Origin: WACF01 sp040880205
GTDB taxonomy: Bacteria; Pseudomonadota; Gammaproteobacteria; Pseudomonadales; Cellvibrionaceae
Assembly: GCA_040880205.1 (NCBI GenBank)
Contig: JBBDIU010000134.1
Span: forward strand, 11,177 to 75,176
DNA length: 64,000 bases
Direction: 5' to 3'
Shown here: in pieces, positions 41,750-50,854 of the stretch
Layout of the letters: each line of letters begins with the position of its first letter
How positions within the stretch are numbered: the stretch's first letter is position 1
The notes under the pieces: generated by a model
Database searches by the model: none
Told to the model about the DNA's origin: nothing
The model's input: the letters and a program-made list of their open reading frames with translations, nothing else
Position numbers and translations under genes: made by a program

Positions 41750-44700
41750 GAACATTCTCTCCGGTCTGACCAGCTTGCTGGTTCCCTTCGCCGCTTATGG
41801 GGCGTCCACCTATGGGGCTTACCAGCGCAAACAGCTGGCACGCGCCACCAGTGAACAGCTCATTCCCTCCACCGTGCCTTCGCCCGCGAAGCCCCGGTTA
41901 ATGGAGGCCACCGCGGATACGCTGTCGATCATGTCTGGCGCGCCGGTGAGCGAGTTGATCATTATCGACGCCGCCGTGCCGGATAAAACCGTACTTCGGA
42001 GCGCCGCCAAGCCGGGGGTCGAAACCGTTGTGCTGGAAGACGGAAAGGATGCCCTCGAACAAGTGGCAGTGCTGTTGGAAAATTATCAAGATCTGGAAGC
42101 CGTGCATTTGATCTCTCACGGCGATGCAGGCGCGATACTGCTGGGCGATCAGCGGATCGACCAAACAATCTTGGAATCGCAGCCACGGTTTTTGGCGGCA
42201 TTGAACAGCGCGACCCGTACCGGTGCGGATCTTTTGCTGTACGGTTGTGACCTGGCCAAAGATGGCACGGAGCTGCTTGAACTGATACAACAAAACTCGC
42301 ATCTGGATGTAGCTGCTTCAAACAATCTCACCGGCGCAAGCGAACTCGGGGGCGACTGGACGCTGGAAGTTCAAGTAGGAAGTATCGAGGTCACCCAACC
42401 CTTTAGCAGCAAAGCCTTGCAAGACTTTTCCTCGGTGCTGAGACCTTTTGGAACCAAAACATTTGAAAGTTGGAACGGGGAATCTTATCAGGACGACCCT
42501 ATAAGGGACTGGGACGATTTTACCACTTACATATCGACTCCCGGCGCCTATGACGAACTGCTAAGCGGCACGGTATGTAATGATGACTTGTATGTGAGTA
42601 TGTACGATCCGACTTCCCAATTCTTTATAAGATCTTACCCCGCCGGGGAAAACTTTGGGGTAACGGGTTTAACCATAAGGGCGCCTGACAATGGCGGTTT
42701 CCCGGCCGACCAAGTATCCATATACGGCTACGAGGACGGCAACCCGACGCCGATTGCCAGCAAGACCAATGTGTCAGTCGCCGCGACGGCAACGCCAATT
42801 GATTTGACGAGCGGTATAACCGGTTCTTTTGCCGAGATCCGCCGGATAAAAATACATGCCGACAATCTGGCCAACAACGAAGTTGACTTCTGCCTGATGT
42901 CAGTGGCGTTTACACCACTGGATACCGACGGCAGTCTGACCGCCGCGGGCGGGGTCACGGAACCGGTCGGTTTGGACACCACCGTCGACACGGTCGGCGA
43001 AGCGGTGGATGTTTTCGACTTTACCCTGAGCGACGGCGGGACCAGCGATGGCCAGGCCATGGACATCTCGCAGATTGTGGTCAACGTATCCGGCACCTCC
43101 ACCGATCCAGAACGCGGGCAAATCACCTGGCGTCTGAACGGGTCGGACGTCAGCAATGCCTCCGGAACCTACAACGCCGGCTCGGACAGCATTACCTTTT
43201 CCGGCCTGAATATTTCCGTTGCCGATGGGGACAATGAAACCTACACCGTCAACGCCTATTACAATGACAACAGCAACCTTACCGAGGACCGCACGATTAT
43301 CCTCGCTGTGGACGGCGATACCGATCTGACTGTCGGCGCTGATGGCACGCAGATGGGCTCGACCACCGCGGTCACCAACAGCACCGGCACCACGATTGAT
43401 GTGGTTTCCGCGGCGCTGGCCTTTAGCACCCAACCCGCCGGTTCCGTGTCGGGGGCCGCACTAAGCACGCAACCCGTGGTTGCGGCACGCGATGCTTTTG
43501 GCAACACCGATGTGGATTTCACGGAAACGATAACCCTGACCGAAGGCAGTGCGGGCACGCCTACAAACAATACGCAGGCCGCAACCAATGGAGTGGCCAC
43601 TTTCACCAATTTCATCTATACCGCCACGGCCGACCAGGAAAGTTTTACCCTGACGGCCAATGATCAGGACGGCGTCGGTTCGAATTTGCCGACGGTGAAT
43701 GCCAACGCGGTGACTTCCGACGTGGTCGCGACCCAGCTTGTGTTTGATACGCAACCGGCGCCCACCACATTGAACAGCGGCGTTTCCACAAACTTTACCA
43801 CGGTGCCCGTCGTCAGCGCGACGGACGCAAACGACACGGTCGATACCGGCTACAGCACGGATATCACGCTGGCGGAAGTCAACGGTGCCGGCAGCGCCAC
43901 CATGACCGCGACCGGCGACACCGACGGCAACGGCTCTTCCGTGACAATCACACCGAGCAGCGGCGTGTCGACGTTCACCGGCATGGATATCACCTATACC
44001 GCCTCCGGCGGCAGCAACGAAACTTTTAATCTCCGCGCGTCATCCGGCGGACTGACCACCGCCGACAGCAATCAACTCACCGCGATTGTCAACAACGCCC
44101 CGACCGACATTGCGTTAAGTGCAAACACTATCAATCAAAGCAGCACCGCTGCCGCCGCGGCCGTGGGCACGCTGAGCACCACCGACGCGGATGGCGGCGA
44201 TAGTCATACCTATTCGCTGGTTAACAACGGCGCGTCGGGCAACGGCAGTTGCGGTTCCGCCGGTGATGACGACAACGCTTCGTTCCAGATCGACAACGTC
44301 AACGACGAACTCGAAACCGCCGGCAGCCTGACCGGCGGCAGTTACAGCGTTTGTATTCAGACCAGCGACGGCGCGGCCAGCTACCAAGAGAGTTTCATGA
44401 TTACAGTGACGGATGACGTGGTTCCCACTGTCAGTTCCGTGTCCGTACCGGCCAATGCAACTTATATCACGGGCCAAAATCTCGATTTCACTGTCAATAC
44501 CAACGAAAACGTCACCGTGAATACCACCGGCGGCACACCGCAAATCGCCCTGACCGTGGGCGCGACCACCCGCCAGGCCACTTACCTCAGCGGCAGCGGC
44601 ACGTCTGCCATTGTGTTCCGCTACACCGTGCAGGCGGGCGACAGCGATACCGACGGTATTGCGGTAGCCGCTTCCGTCAATTCCAATGGCGGCACCTTAC

Positions 44701-47700
44701 AAGACGGCTCCGGCAATAACCTCAACACCACGCTCAATTCGGTGGGCTCCACCGCCAGTGTGTTGGTTGATGCGGTCGCGCCCACTGTCAGCAGTGTCGG
44801 CGCCCCGGCCAACGCCACCTATGTGGCAGGCCAGAACCTGGACTTTACGATCAACACCAATGAGAACGTAACCGTAAATACGACCGGCGGTACTCCTCAG
44901 CTTTCGTTGACAATTGGCGCCGCTACCCGCCAGGCTTTTTACCTGAGTGGGTCCGGGACCAGTGCTTTGGTGTTCCGGTACACGGTCCAATCCGGTGATC
45001 TGGATACGGATGGTATCGCTGTAGGGTCCCTTTCAGCGAATGGCGGCACTTTGCGTGATGGTGCAGGAAATAATCTGAACACAACGCTCAATAGTGTAGG
45101 CAGCACCACTTCAGTACGGGTAGACGCCGCGGCACCGACAGTAAGTAGCGTGAGCGTGCCTTCCAATGCTACCTATGTGGCTGGCCAAAACCTGGACTTT
45201 ACGATCAACACCGATGAGAACGTAACGGTAAATACCGGAGGCGGTACCCCACGTATCGCCTTAACCATCGGTGCGACCACCCGCTACGCCACTTATCTCA
45301 GCGGCAGCGGCACATCCGCGCTGGTATTCCGTTACACCATTCAGTCGGGCGATAATGATAGCGACGGCATCGCAGTGGCGGCGGTTATGGATGCGAATAG
45401 CGGCACCTTGCGCGATGGTGCCGGCAATGACCTCAACTCCACACTCAATTCAGTGGGTGCAACAACAAGCGTGCTGGTGGATGCGGTCGCTCCAACTACC
45501 AGCAGCGTCAGCGTCCCGGCGAACGGCACTTATAACGCCGGCCAAAATCTTGATTTCACTGTCAACACCAGCGAAAACATCACCGTGAATACCGGTGGCG
45601 GCACACCGCGCATCGCCTTGACCATCGGTGCGACCACCCGCCAGGCCACTTATCTCAGCGGCAGCGGCACATCCGCGCTGGTATTTCGCTACACCGTCCA
45701 GGCGGGCGATAACGATGCCGACGGTATTGCAGTCGCCGCCTCCATTGATGCCAATGGCGGCACCCTGCGCGATGGCGCCGGCAATGGCCTGAACACTACG
45801 CTCAATTCCGTGGCGGACACCTCGGGGGTATTGGTTGACACCATCGCGCCGGCGCCAACCATTGGCAGTGCCGCGGGCGATCCCGTCAACGGGGCCTTTA
45901 GCGCCACCGTCGATTTCGGCGAAAGCGTGGATGGCTTTGTGGTGGGCGACATCACCGCCGGCAACGCCAGCTTGAGTGCTTTTACCGACAACAATGACGG
46001 CAGTTTCACCGTGACGGTAACGCCCACAACCCATGGCACGGTTAGCCTGGATGTGGCCGCGAACGTGGCACAAGATGCGGGGGGCAATAACAACATCGCT
46101 GCCACCTCGTTCAGCATTGACTACGACGACCCCAATCTCGACAGCGATGGTGACGGCATTCCCGACAATGTCGAACTGGCCAACGGCCTCGATCCAAATG
46201 ATCCGAGCGACGCAGACCAGGATGCAGACGGCGACGGTGTTTCCAATCTGGACGAATACATTGCCGACACCGACTTGCTGGCCGACGACTATCCGCCTGA
46301 ATTCGCCGGTGCACTGGCCGACGTTGCCATCAATGCCACCGGGCTGCTGACCACCCGAGCGAATCTTGATGTACCTGTCGCGGTGGACGGGCTGGACGGC
46401 AACATCGAGGCCACGGTGACAAACGTCGGCAATTGGTTGCGCCCGGGACTTTACTCCCTCACCTGGACAGCCACCGACGCAGCGGGCAATAGTGCCCAGG
46501 AGGTGCAAAACCTGCGGGTGCGACCGCTCATATCCCTGAGCAAGGATCAGCAACGCGGCGAAGGGACAAGCGCCCGGGTGCGTGTCCTGCTCAATGGCGA
46601 AGCCCCCGACTACCCCTTCAGTGTGGGCTACACAGTGGCGGGCAGTGCCGATGGCGCGGATCACGATCTGGTTGCGGGCACGGTTACCTTCACCGCGGGC
46701 CAGGTGGAACAGGAAATCACAGTCAACATCGTCGATGATGTGCTTGTCGAAGGCACGGAGACCTTGATCGTCACGCTCGATGAAGCCACCACCACCGCCG
46801 ACCAGGCCAACTTTGGCAGCAAGCAAATCCACGAAATTCGCATTGTGGAGCATAACGTCGCCCCCACCGTGCAGCTTTCCGTGCAACAGGATGGACGCGA
46901 AGCGCGCACAGTTGTGAAAGATGGCAGTCCGGTGACGATCACCGCCACGGTGGATGATCCCAACCCAGGCGATACCCATACCTACGATTGGGCACTACCG
47001 GACACCGTCTTCACCGACCCCAGCGAGGATGTGCGCATCCTGGACGCGTCGGATCCCAACGCTCTGGTTCCGGGTGTCTACAGCGCCGCGGTCACCGTGG
47101 AGGAAGAGAACGGTTCGCCGCTCAGCTCCGGCAACAGCGTACTGTTCCGGGTGATTGCCACCGCGCCTATCTTGGACGCCGGCACGGACAGCGACGGCGA
47201 CGGCATTGACGACGCCACCGAAGGCTTCGGCGACAGCGATGGCGATGGCATTCCCGACTACCTGGATGGAATTCCCTTGGCCAACGTGCTGAACCAAAAT
47301 GCCGCGGACGGCAACCGCTTCCTGATCGAAGCGGACCCCGGCCTGCGCATTGGCCTCGGCCAGTGGGCATTGCGGGACGGCAGTGACGGCGCGCAAATCG
47401 GCGCCTCTGTCGTGGGCGCCGCCGACGGCATTCCGGCGGACACACTGGGCAATACCGGTGGCTACGTCGACCTGATCGTGCGGGGTTTGCCGTCCCCCGG
47501 AGCCAGCGTGAACATCGTCATCCCCCAACAGCAAGCGATACCGGCACAGCCCGTGTACCGCAAATTCGCGGACGGCCAATGGTTCACCTTCGTCGAAAAC
47601 GCCAACAACAATCTCGCCTCGGCGCCAGGCCAGGAAGGATTCTGTCCGCCCCCGGGCAGCAATGCCTACAGCGATGGCATGACTCCCGGCCACTGGTGTG

Positions 47701-48551
47701 TGCAAATGACCATTGAGGACGGCGGCCCCAATGATGACGACGGGGTAGCCAACGGCGCGATAACCGATCCAGGCGGTGTGGGCACCGCCATCCCCGACAG
47801 CACGTCGGCGCCCGGACCGGTGATGCACCAAACTCGCAGCGGCGGTGGTGGCGGTGCGGTGGGACTGCCGATGCTGTTCGCGCTGCTGCTAATCGTGGGG
47901 TGGCGCGCGAAGCGAGCGCGGCACGGCGTGGCGACCCTGGCCGTTTTGGTCCTGTTGCTTCCCGGGCAAACTAATGCCCAGGGATCGGCCGATGGCGATT
48001 GGTGGCGAAGCGTCTACATCACCGGTGGCGGCTCCCTCGCCAACACCCCGGTCAGCAAGGGCGATCTGCAAGCAGACTTCGCCAAGCGCGGTATTGATGC
48101 CCAAGTGCACTCGCTGGATACCAGGCGTATCGCCTGGACCCTGGGCGCCGGCTTCGCCATTGATCGCAACTGGTCGGTGGAAGTGGCCTACCGCGATCTG
48201 GGCGATGTGGATCTGAACTTCACCACCGCCAATACCGCAAACCTCGCCAGCGTCCACCCTGAGTCCGGCGCCGGCTGGAGCCTGTCGGGCCTGTACCGGC
48301 ATCCGCTTTCCGCGGATTTGGGTCTTCAAGCGCGCCTGGGCCTGTTCAACTGGAAGCAAGACTTCCAAACCTACCGCAATGCCGCCCAGGTGGATGAATA
48401 CAGCGACTCCGGCACTGAACTTAGTTGGGGCTTCGGCCTAAACTATCGCTTGGAAAAACACATTACTGTGTCGGGCGAAGTCGAACGCGTGGAGTTCGAT
48501 CGCGAACCCACCCTGCTGTTCTCACTTGGCGCACAGTGGTGGTTCGAATGA
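41742..48551 (+). CDS. Giant DUF4347 / choice-of-anchor U protein fused to a beta-barrel
   Basis: Giant surface protein, 2269 residues from ATG 41742; ATG 41724 is also possible. Order: signal-like N terminus (1-22); DUF4347 (about 65-235) with HLISHGD (H126) and LLLYGCD (C169); bacterial Ig-like domains; four near-identical repeats (894-1370); TSP3-like DSDGDGIPDN (about 1466-1510); Calx-beta (about 1595-1700); a choice-of-anchor U domain (about 1830-2016, FCPPPGSNAYSDG, IEDGGPNDDDG). Then follows a Gly-rich plus hydrophobic plus basic segment like GlyGly-CTERM (2034-2059). Directly after it a second signal-like stretch ending TNA leads to a beta-barrel (2080-2269). A secreted anchored adhesin has apparently been fused to an outer-membrane protein gene. 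Confidence 0.85.
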   Translation: MRRNILSGLTSLLVPFAAYGASTYGAYQRKQLARATSEQLIPSTVPSPAKPRLMEATADTLSIMSGAPVSELIIIDAAVPDKTVLRSAAKPGVETVVLEDGKDALEQVAVLLENYQDLEAVHLISHGDAGAILLGDQRIDQTILESQPRFLAALNSATRTGADLLLYGCDLAKDGTELLELIQQNSHLDVAASNNLTGASELGGDWTLEVQVGSIEVTQPFSSKALQDFSSVLRPFGTKTFESWNGESYQDDPIRDWDDFTTYISTPGAYDELLSGTVCNDDLYVSMYDPTSQFFIRSYPAGENFGVTGLTIRAPDNGGFPADQVSIYGYEDGNPTPIASKTNVSVAATATPIDLTSGITGSFAEIRRIKIHADNLANNEVDFCLMSVAFTPLDTDGSLTAAGGVTEPVGLDTTVDTVGEAVDVFDFTLSDGGTSDGQAMDISQIVVNVSGTSTDPERGQITWRLNGSDVSNASGTYNAGSDSITFSGLNISVADGDNETYTVNAYYNDNSNLTEDRTIILAVDGDTDLTVGADGTQMGSTTAVTNSTGTTIDVVSAALAFSTQPAGSVSGAALSTQPVVAARDAFGNTDVDFTETITLTEGSAGTPTNNTQAATNGVATFTNFIYTATADQESFTLTANDQDGVGSNLPTVNANAVTSDVVATQLVFDTQPAPTTLNSGVSTNFTTVPVVSATDANDTVDTGYSTDITLAEVNGAGSATMTATGDTDGNGSSVTITPSSGVSTFTGMDITYTASGGSNETFNLRASSGGLTTADSNQLTAIVNNAPTDIALSANTINQSSTAAAAAVGTLSTTDADGGDSHTYSLVNNGASGNGSCGSAGDDDNASFQIDNVNDELETAGSLTGGSYSVCIQTSDGAASYQESFMITVTDDVVPTVSSVSVPANATYITGQNLDFTVNTNENVTVNTTGGTPQIALTVGATTRQATYLSGSGTSAIVFRYTVQAGDSDTDGIAVAASVNSNGGTLQDGSGNNLNTTLNSVGSTASVLVDAVAPTVSSVGAPANATYVAGQNLDFTINTNENVTVNTTGGTPQLSLTIGAATRQAFYLSGSGTSALVFRYTVQSGDLDTDGIAVGSLSANGGTLRDGAGNNLNTTLNSVGSTTSVRVDAAAPTVSSVSVPSNATYVAGQNLDFTINTDENVTVNTGGGTPRIALTIGATTRYATYLSGSGTSALVFRYTIQSGDNDSDGIAVAAVMDANSGTLRDGAGNDLNSTLNSVGATTSVLVDAVAPTTSSVSVPANGTYNAGQNLDFTVNTSENITVNTGGGTPRIALTIGATTRQATYLSGSGTSALVFRYTVQAGDNDADGIAVAASIDANGGTLRDGAGNGLNTTLNSVADTSGVLVDTIAPAPTIGSAAGDPVNGAFSATVDFGESVDGFVVGDITAGNASLSAFTDNNDGSFTVTVTPTTHGTVSLDVAANVAQDAGGNNNIAATSFSIDYDDPNLDSDGDGIPDNVELANGLDPNDPSDADQDADGDGVSNLDEYIADTDLLADDYPPEFAGALADVAINATGLLTTRANLDVPVAVDGLDGNIEATVTNVGNWLRPGLYSLTWTATDAAGNSAQEVQNLRVRPLISLSKDQQRGEGTSARVRVLLNGEAPDYPFSVGYTVAGSADGADHDLVAGTVTFTAGQVEQEITVNIVDDVLVEGTETLIVTLDEATTTADQANFGSKQIHEIRIVEHNVAPTVQLSVQQDGREARTVVKDGSPVTITATVDDPNPGDTHTYDWALPDTVFTDPSEDVRILDASDPNALVPGVYSAAVTVEEENGSPLSSGNSVLFRVIATAPILDAGTDSDGDGIDDATEGFGDSDGDGIPDYLDGIPLANVLNQNAADGNRFLIEADPGLRIGLGQWALRDGSDGAQIGASVVGAADGIPADTLGNTGGYVDLIVRGLPSPGASVNIVIPQQQAIPAQPVYRKFADGQWFTFVENANNNLASAPGQEGFCPPPGSNAYSDGMTPGHWCVQMTIEDGGPNDDDGVANGAITDPGGVGTAIPDSTSAPGPVMHQTRSGGGGGAVGLPMLFALLLIVGWRAKRARHGVATLAVLVLLLPGQTNAQGSADGDWWRSVYITGGGSLANTPVSKGDLQADFAKRGIDAQVHSLDTRRIAWTLGAGFAIDRNWSVEVAYRDLGDVDLNFTTANTANLASVHPESGAGWSLSGLYRHPLSADLGLQARLGLFNWKQDFQTYRNAAQVDEYSDSGTELSWGFGLNYRLEKHITVSGEVERVEFDREPTLLFSLGAQWWFE
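44421..45845 (+). repeat. Four tandem 354-357 bp repeats in the giant gene
   Basis: Repeat starts at 44421, 44778, 45132 and 45489, each 118-119 codons long and opening with PT-SSVSVP (one copy SSVGAP). Shared blocks include GQNLDFT-NT-EN-TVNT, YLSGSGTSALVFRYT and LRDGAGN-LN-TLNSV. High identity suggests recent duplication and likely copy-number variation or assembly collapse. Confidence 0.9.
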
Positions 48552-48576
48552 GAAAGGAACTGCACAGGCAGTGCAG

Positions 48577-49935
48577 CTACTGCTCTAGCTCTTCAAGATA
48601 AGCGGCAATATTTCCGCCCACCCATAGCTGCGGATCGGAAGGCGTTAGATTCTCGCCTTGCTCGCGCAGGGACACGCGTTCAATCGCCACCCGGAAGGAT
48701 TCCAGAATCGGTCGGTCGGCCGTGAGGTTATCCTTGAACAAGGCCTCGCCGAAATAGGTGAAATCGCGGCCATCACCACAACCAAATGATCTTTTATCGG
48801 CAGCGGCGGCGGTAAAAACAATGGTATCTTCGCTTTTCAGCGAATCGATAAAGCCACCCGCATAGCAGGCGGACACCACGACAATACGCCAGCGGATGCC
48901 GGAATCTTTTAGATATGCCCCGAGATTTTCCGGGGTAATGTCGGCCAACTCCAAAGGATAAAAGCGCACCGCCAACTCATGACTCCGCGAGCCGTGGGTT
49001 GTGAGATAAAAGAATAGAATATCCTCTTCCACATTCATTTTCCCGGACAGCCCTTTCAACGCCGACTGAATATTGTGACCGATGGCCAAGGGCGTGCTTT
49101 CCACCGTGTTCATGCTGTTGATTAAGGTCAAACCGTGTCCCGCGCCGCCGAATTCCTTGCTCAACAGCGCATCCATGTAATTGATCTCGTTTTCGAACAC
49201 CGACTCTGTCGCGTAACTGCCGAAGCCCAAATAATAGAGCTCGGCACGGCCCGGTTCACCATCCTGCAAGCGAGAAACCGCGTCGGCCACCATGGCGGGC
49301 TGACCGAGCAACAGCGTATCGTAGTCGCCCACCGCGGCCTGCGTATCGTTATATTCCTGTGCATAATCCGGGTACCAAAATTGCCCGCTAAAAGAACCTA
49401 AGAACACGATGGGAAACACTACAATTGCAGCGTAGCTGAACATGTAGCCCTTAAGCGTTAGCAAATTGCCGTCCAAAGCTCGATAAAGCACAATGGACAG
49501 CAAGGTCACCTGTAAAATAGTCGCCGCAACAACGAAAATAACCGGCTCCAACACTGTTCCGAACAGCAGGCTCAATAGATACCAAACAGTCAGGGCAAGA
49601 ACATTGCACAACAGCCAAATTTCCACCGTAATGGAAAACAAAAATGTAAGAGGTAGGGATGACTTACCGGTGACCGCTACAAAGTAATAAAAAGCCGCCA
49701 GGAAAAACAGCTCCAGAAAAACCGAGTTTATGCCCCACACCGAAAACAGCTCGGCCTGCTCAGTCAACACGCGGTCAACACCGATAGCCACGAGTGTTAA
49801 CAAAGCAACATTGATCGTCAGCAAATTGCCGCGCGCTTGCAGCGCATCCCAAGGCGGCGAGCGAAACCGAAGCAAAGGGAGAATCCGTACCACCGGCCAC
49901 GTTCGCCAGGATTGCACGTCGTCTACAGCGCTCAT
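48577..49935 (-). CDS. Membrane-anchored C13 (legumain-like) cysteine peptidase
   Basis: Peptidase family C13 protein, 452 residues. The N-terminal 180 residues hold about five membrane helices (VALLTLVAIGV, SVFLELFFLAAFYYF and others). The soluble caspase-like domain (about 200-452) has the dyad His in DILFFYLTTHGSRSH (H314) and Cys in WRIVVVSACYAGGF (C357), 43 residues apart. The family includes legumain and the GPI transamidase subunit, which cleave after Asn or Asp. It may mature surface proteins (inference), and it ends 25 bases from the giant gene on the opposite strand. It overlaps the YcxB gene by four bases. Confidence 0.85.
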   Translation of the reverse strand: MSAVDDVQSWRTWPVVRILPLLRFRSPPWDALQARGNLLTINVALLTLVAIGVDRVLTEQAELFSVWGINSVFLELFFLAAFYYFVAVTGKSSLPLTFLFSITVEIWLLCNVLALTVWYLLSLLFGTVLEPVIFVVAATILQVTLLSIVLYRALDGNLLTLKGYMFSYAAIVVFPIVFLGSFSGQFWYPDYAQEYNDTQAAVGDYDTLLLGQPAMVADAVSRLQDGEPGRAELYYLGFGSYATESVFENEINYMDALLSKEFGGAGHGLTLINSMNTVESTPLAIGHNIQSALKGLSGKMNVEEDILFFYLTTHGSRSHELAVRFYPLELADITPENLGAYLKDSGIRWRIVVVSACYAGGFIDSLKSEDTIVFTAAAADKRSFGCGDGRDFTYFGEALFKDNLTADRPILESFRVAIERVSLREQGENLTPSDPQLWVGGNIAAYLEELEQ

Positions 49936-50495
49936 TCCCTGACCTCCCCAACCACCTCCATCCGCTTGCCGGAATACTGCTCAAAGGCGTCCAGCAGCGC
50001 GGCACTATGCTCCTTCTGTTCCTGCTCCTCCCATTCAAGCGGCACAGCGAACAGATCCATATCACAGAGCAATACAAGAAAATCCCGGGTGCGATATGCA
50101 GTGTGCACGCCCTGCCAACCAACCTTGTAATGCGCCGCCCCAGCGCGAACTTCCAAACCCTCTTCGTCGAGGGTCATGGTAGTTTCGTGAAGACCCTTGC
50201 CTATGTCGTCGACCAGCGCCTGATTGTAACGGGTTAAAAAGCGGCGATTGATATACCAGTTGGCGGGCGCGCAGGCCGCCACGAAAACGAAAGCCCAGAA
50301 CATCCACGCGCTACCGAGCGCATAGTCCCGCACTTGAGCGGCCACGAATATCAACGCGGCAATCATCATCCAGATGGTGAGGTGGTAGAACGAGACCAAC
50401 AGCGGATTTGCCGCCTTATGTGCATAAATCGCCTGATAGGCATTGAGCACACCGTTGTAGGACTTTTTATCTAGTTTGTATTGGCAGGTAAACAC
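49932..50495 (-). CDS. YcxB family membrane protein
   Basis: YcxB-like protein, 187 residues. Two membrane helices (about 33-57 and 65-85, SFYHLTIWMMIAALIFVAA and AWMFWAFVFVAACAP) sit in an otherwise cytoplasmic protein with the family pattern TMTLDEEGLEVRAGAAHYKVGWQGVHTAYRTRDFLVLL. Function unknown. Its last codons overlap the start of the C13 peptidase gene (49932-49935), so the two are co-translated and may act together. An element shared with the DUF4153 promoter region lies just upstream. Confidence 0.8.
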   Translation of the reverse strand: MFTCQYKLDKKSYNGVLNAYQAIYAHKAANPLLVSFYHLTIWMMIAALIFVAAQVRDYALGSAWMFWAFVFVAACAPANWYINRRFLTRYNQALVDDIGKGLHETTMTLDEEGLEVRAGAAHYKVGWQGVHTAYRTRDFLVLLCDMDLFAVPLEWEEQEQKEHSAALLDAFEQYSGKRMEVVGEVRE

Positions 50496-50537
50496 AGAAT
50501 CTCCTTGTCTCGATGAACGCGTCCACGAAAGCTCGGT

Positions 50538-50598
50538 TACGGCCGAATATAGTCAAAAACGGCGGCAAATTAATGGCTTTTTGATGAACGGGTGTTTA
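50538..50598. promoter_or_regulatory. Shared upstream element, copy 2 (before YcxB/C13)
   Basis: GGCCGAATATAGTCA, then GGCTTTTTGATGAACGGGT, as in copy 1 at 35597-35656. On the minus strand TATATT lies about 50 bases before the YcxB start, a good promoter distance. The rest of 50599-50854 has no gene. Confidence 0.55.
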
Positions 50599-50726
50599 AC
50601 CCGCCTACAGCGTACGGGTCTCAAACGAGGTAATCAGCCAGACGCCCTTCTTCGCCGCTACTCCCTCTGACCCCCCGTTCACCGCCCTACCGCCGCTCCG
50701 CTGCCCGTCAACCCAACCTGTTTCTC

Positions 50727-50754
50727 CTGTTCGTTGTTCATTGTTCATTGTTCT
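50727..50754. repeat. Heptad repeat array 11
   Basis: CTGTTCG, TTGTTCA, TTGTTCA, TTGTTCT in phase, 101 bases before the DUF2799 gene. Confidence 0.8.
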
Positions 50755-50854
50755 CTGCCCAATTCAGCCTCTGTTCATATTTCTTTGCTAGACTTTTGAG
50801 CACAACCAACCAAATAAGGCCTCCCGATCCGGGCCACTGCTGTGGGGCACGACC

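Noticed and set aside
45450..46979. Antisense 509-codon frame inside the giant surface-protein gene
   Set aside because: Falls on repeats and domains that are clearly coded on the plus strand; no domain of its own.
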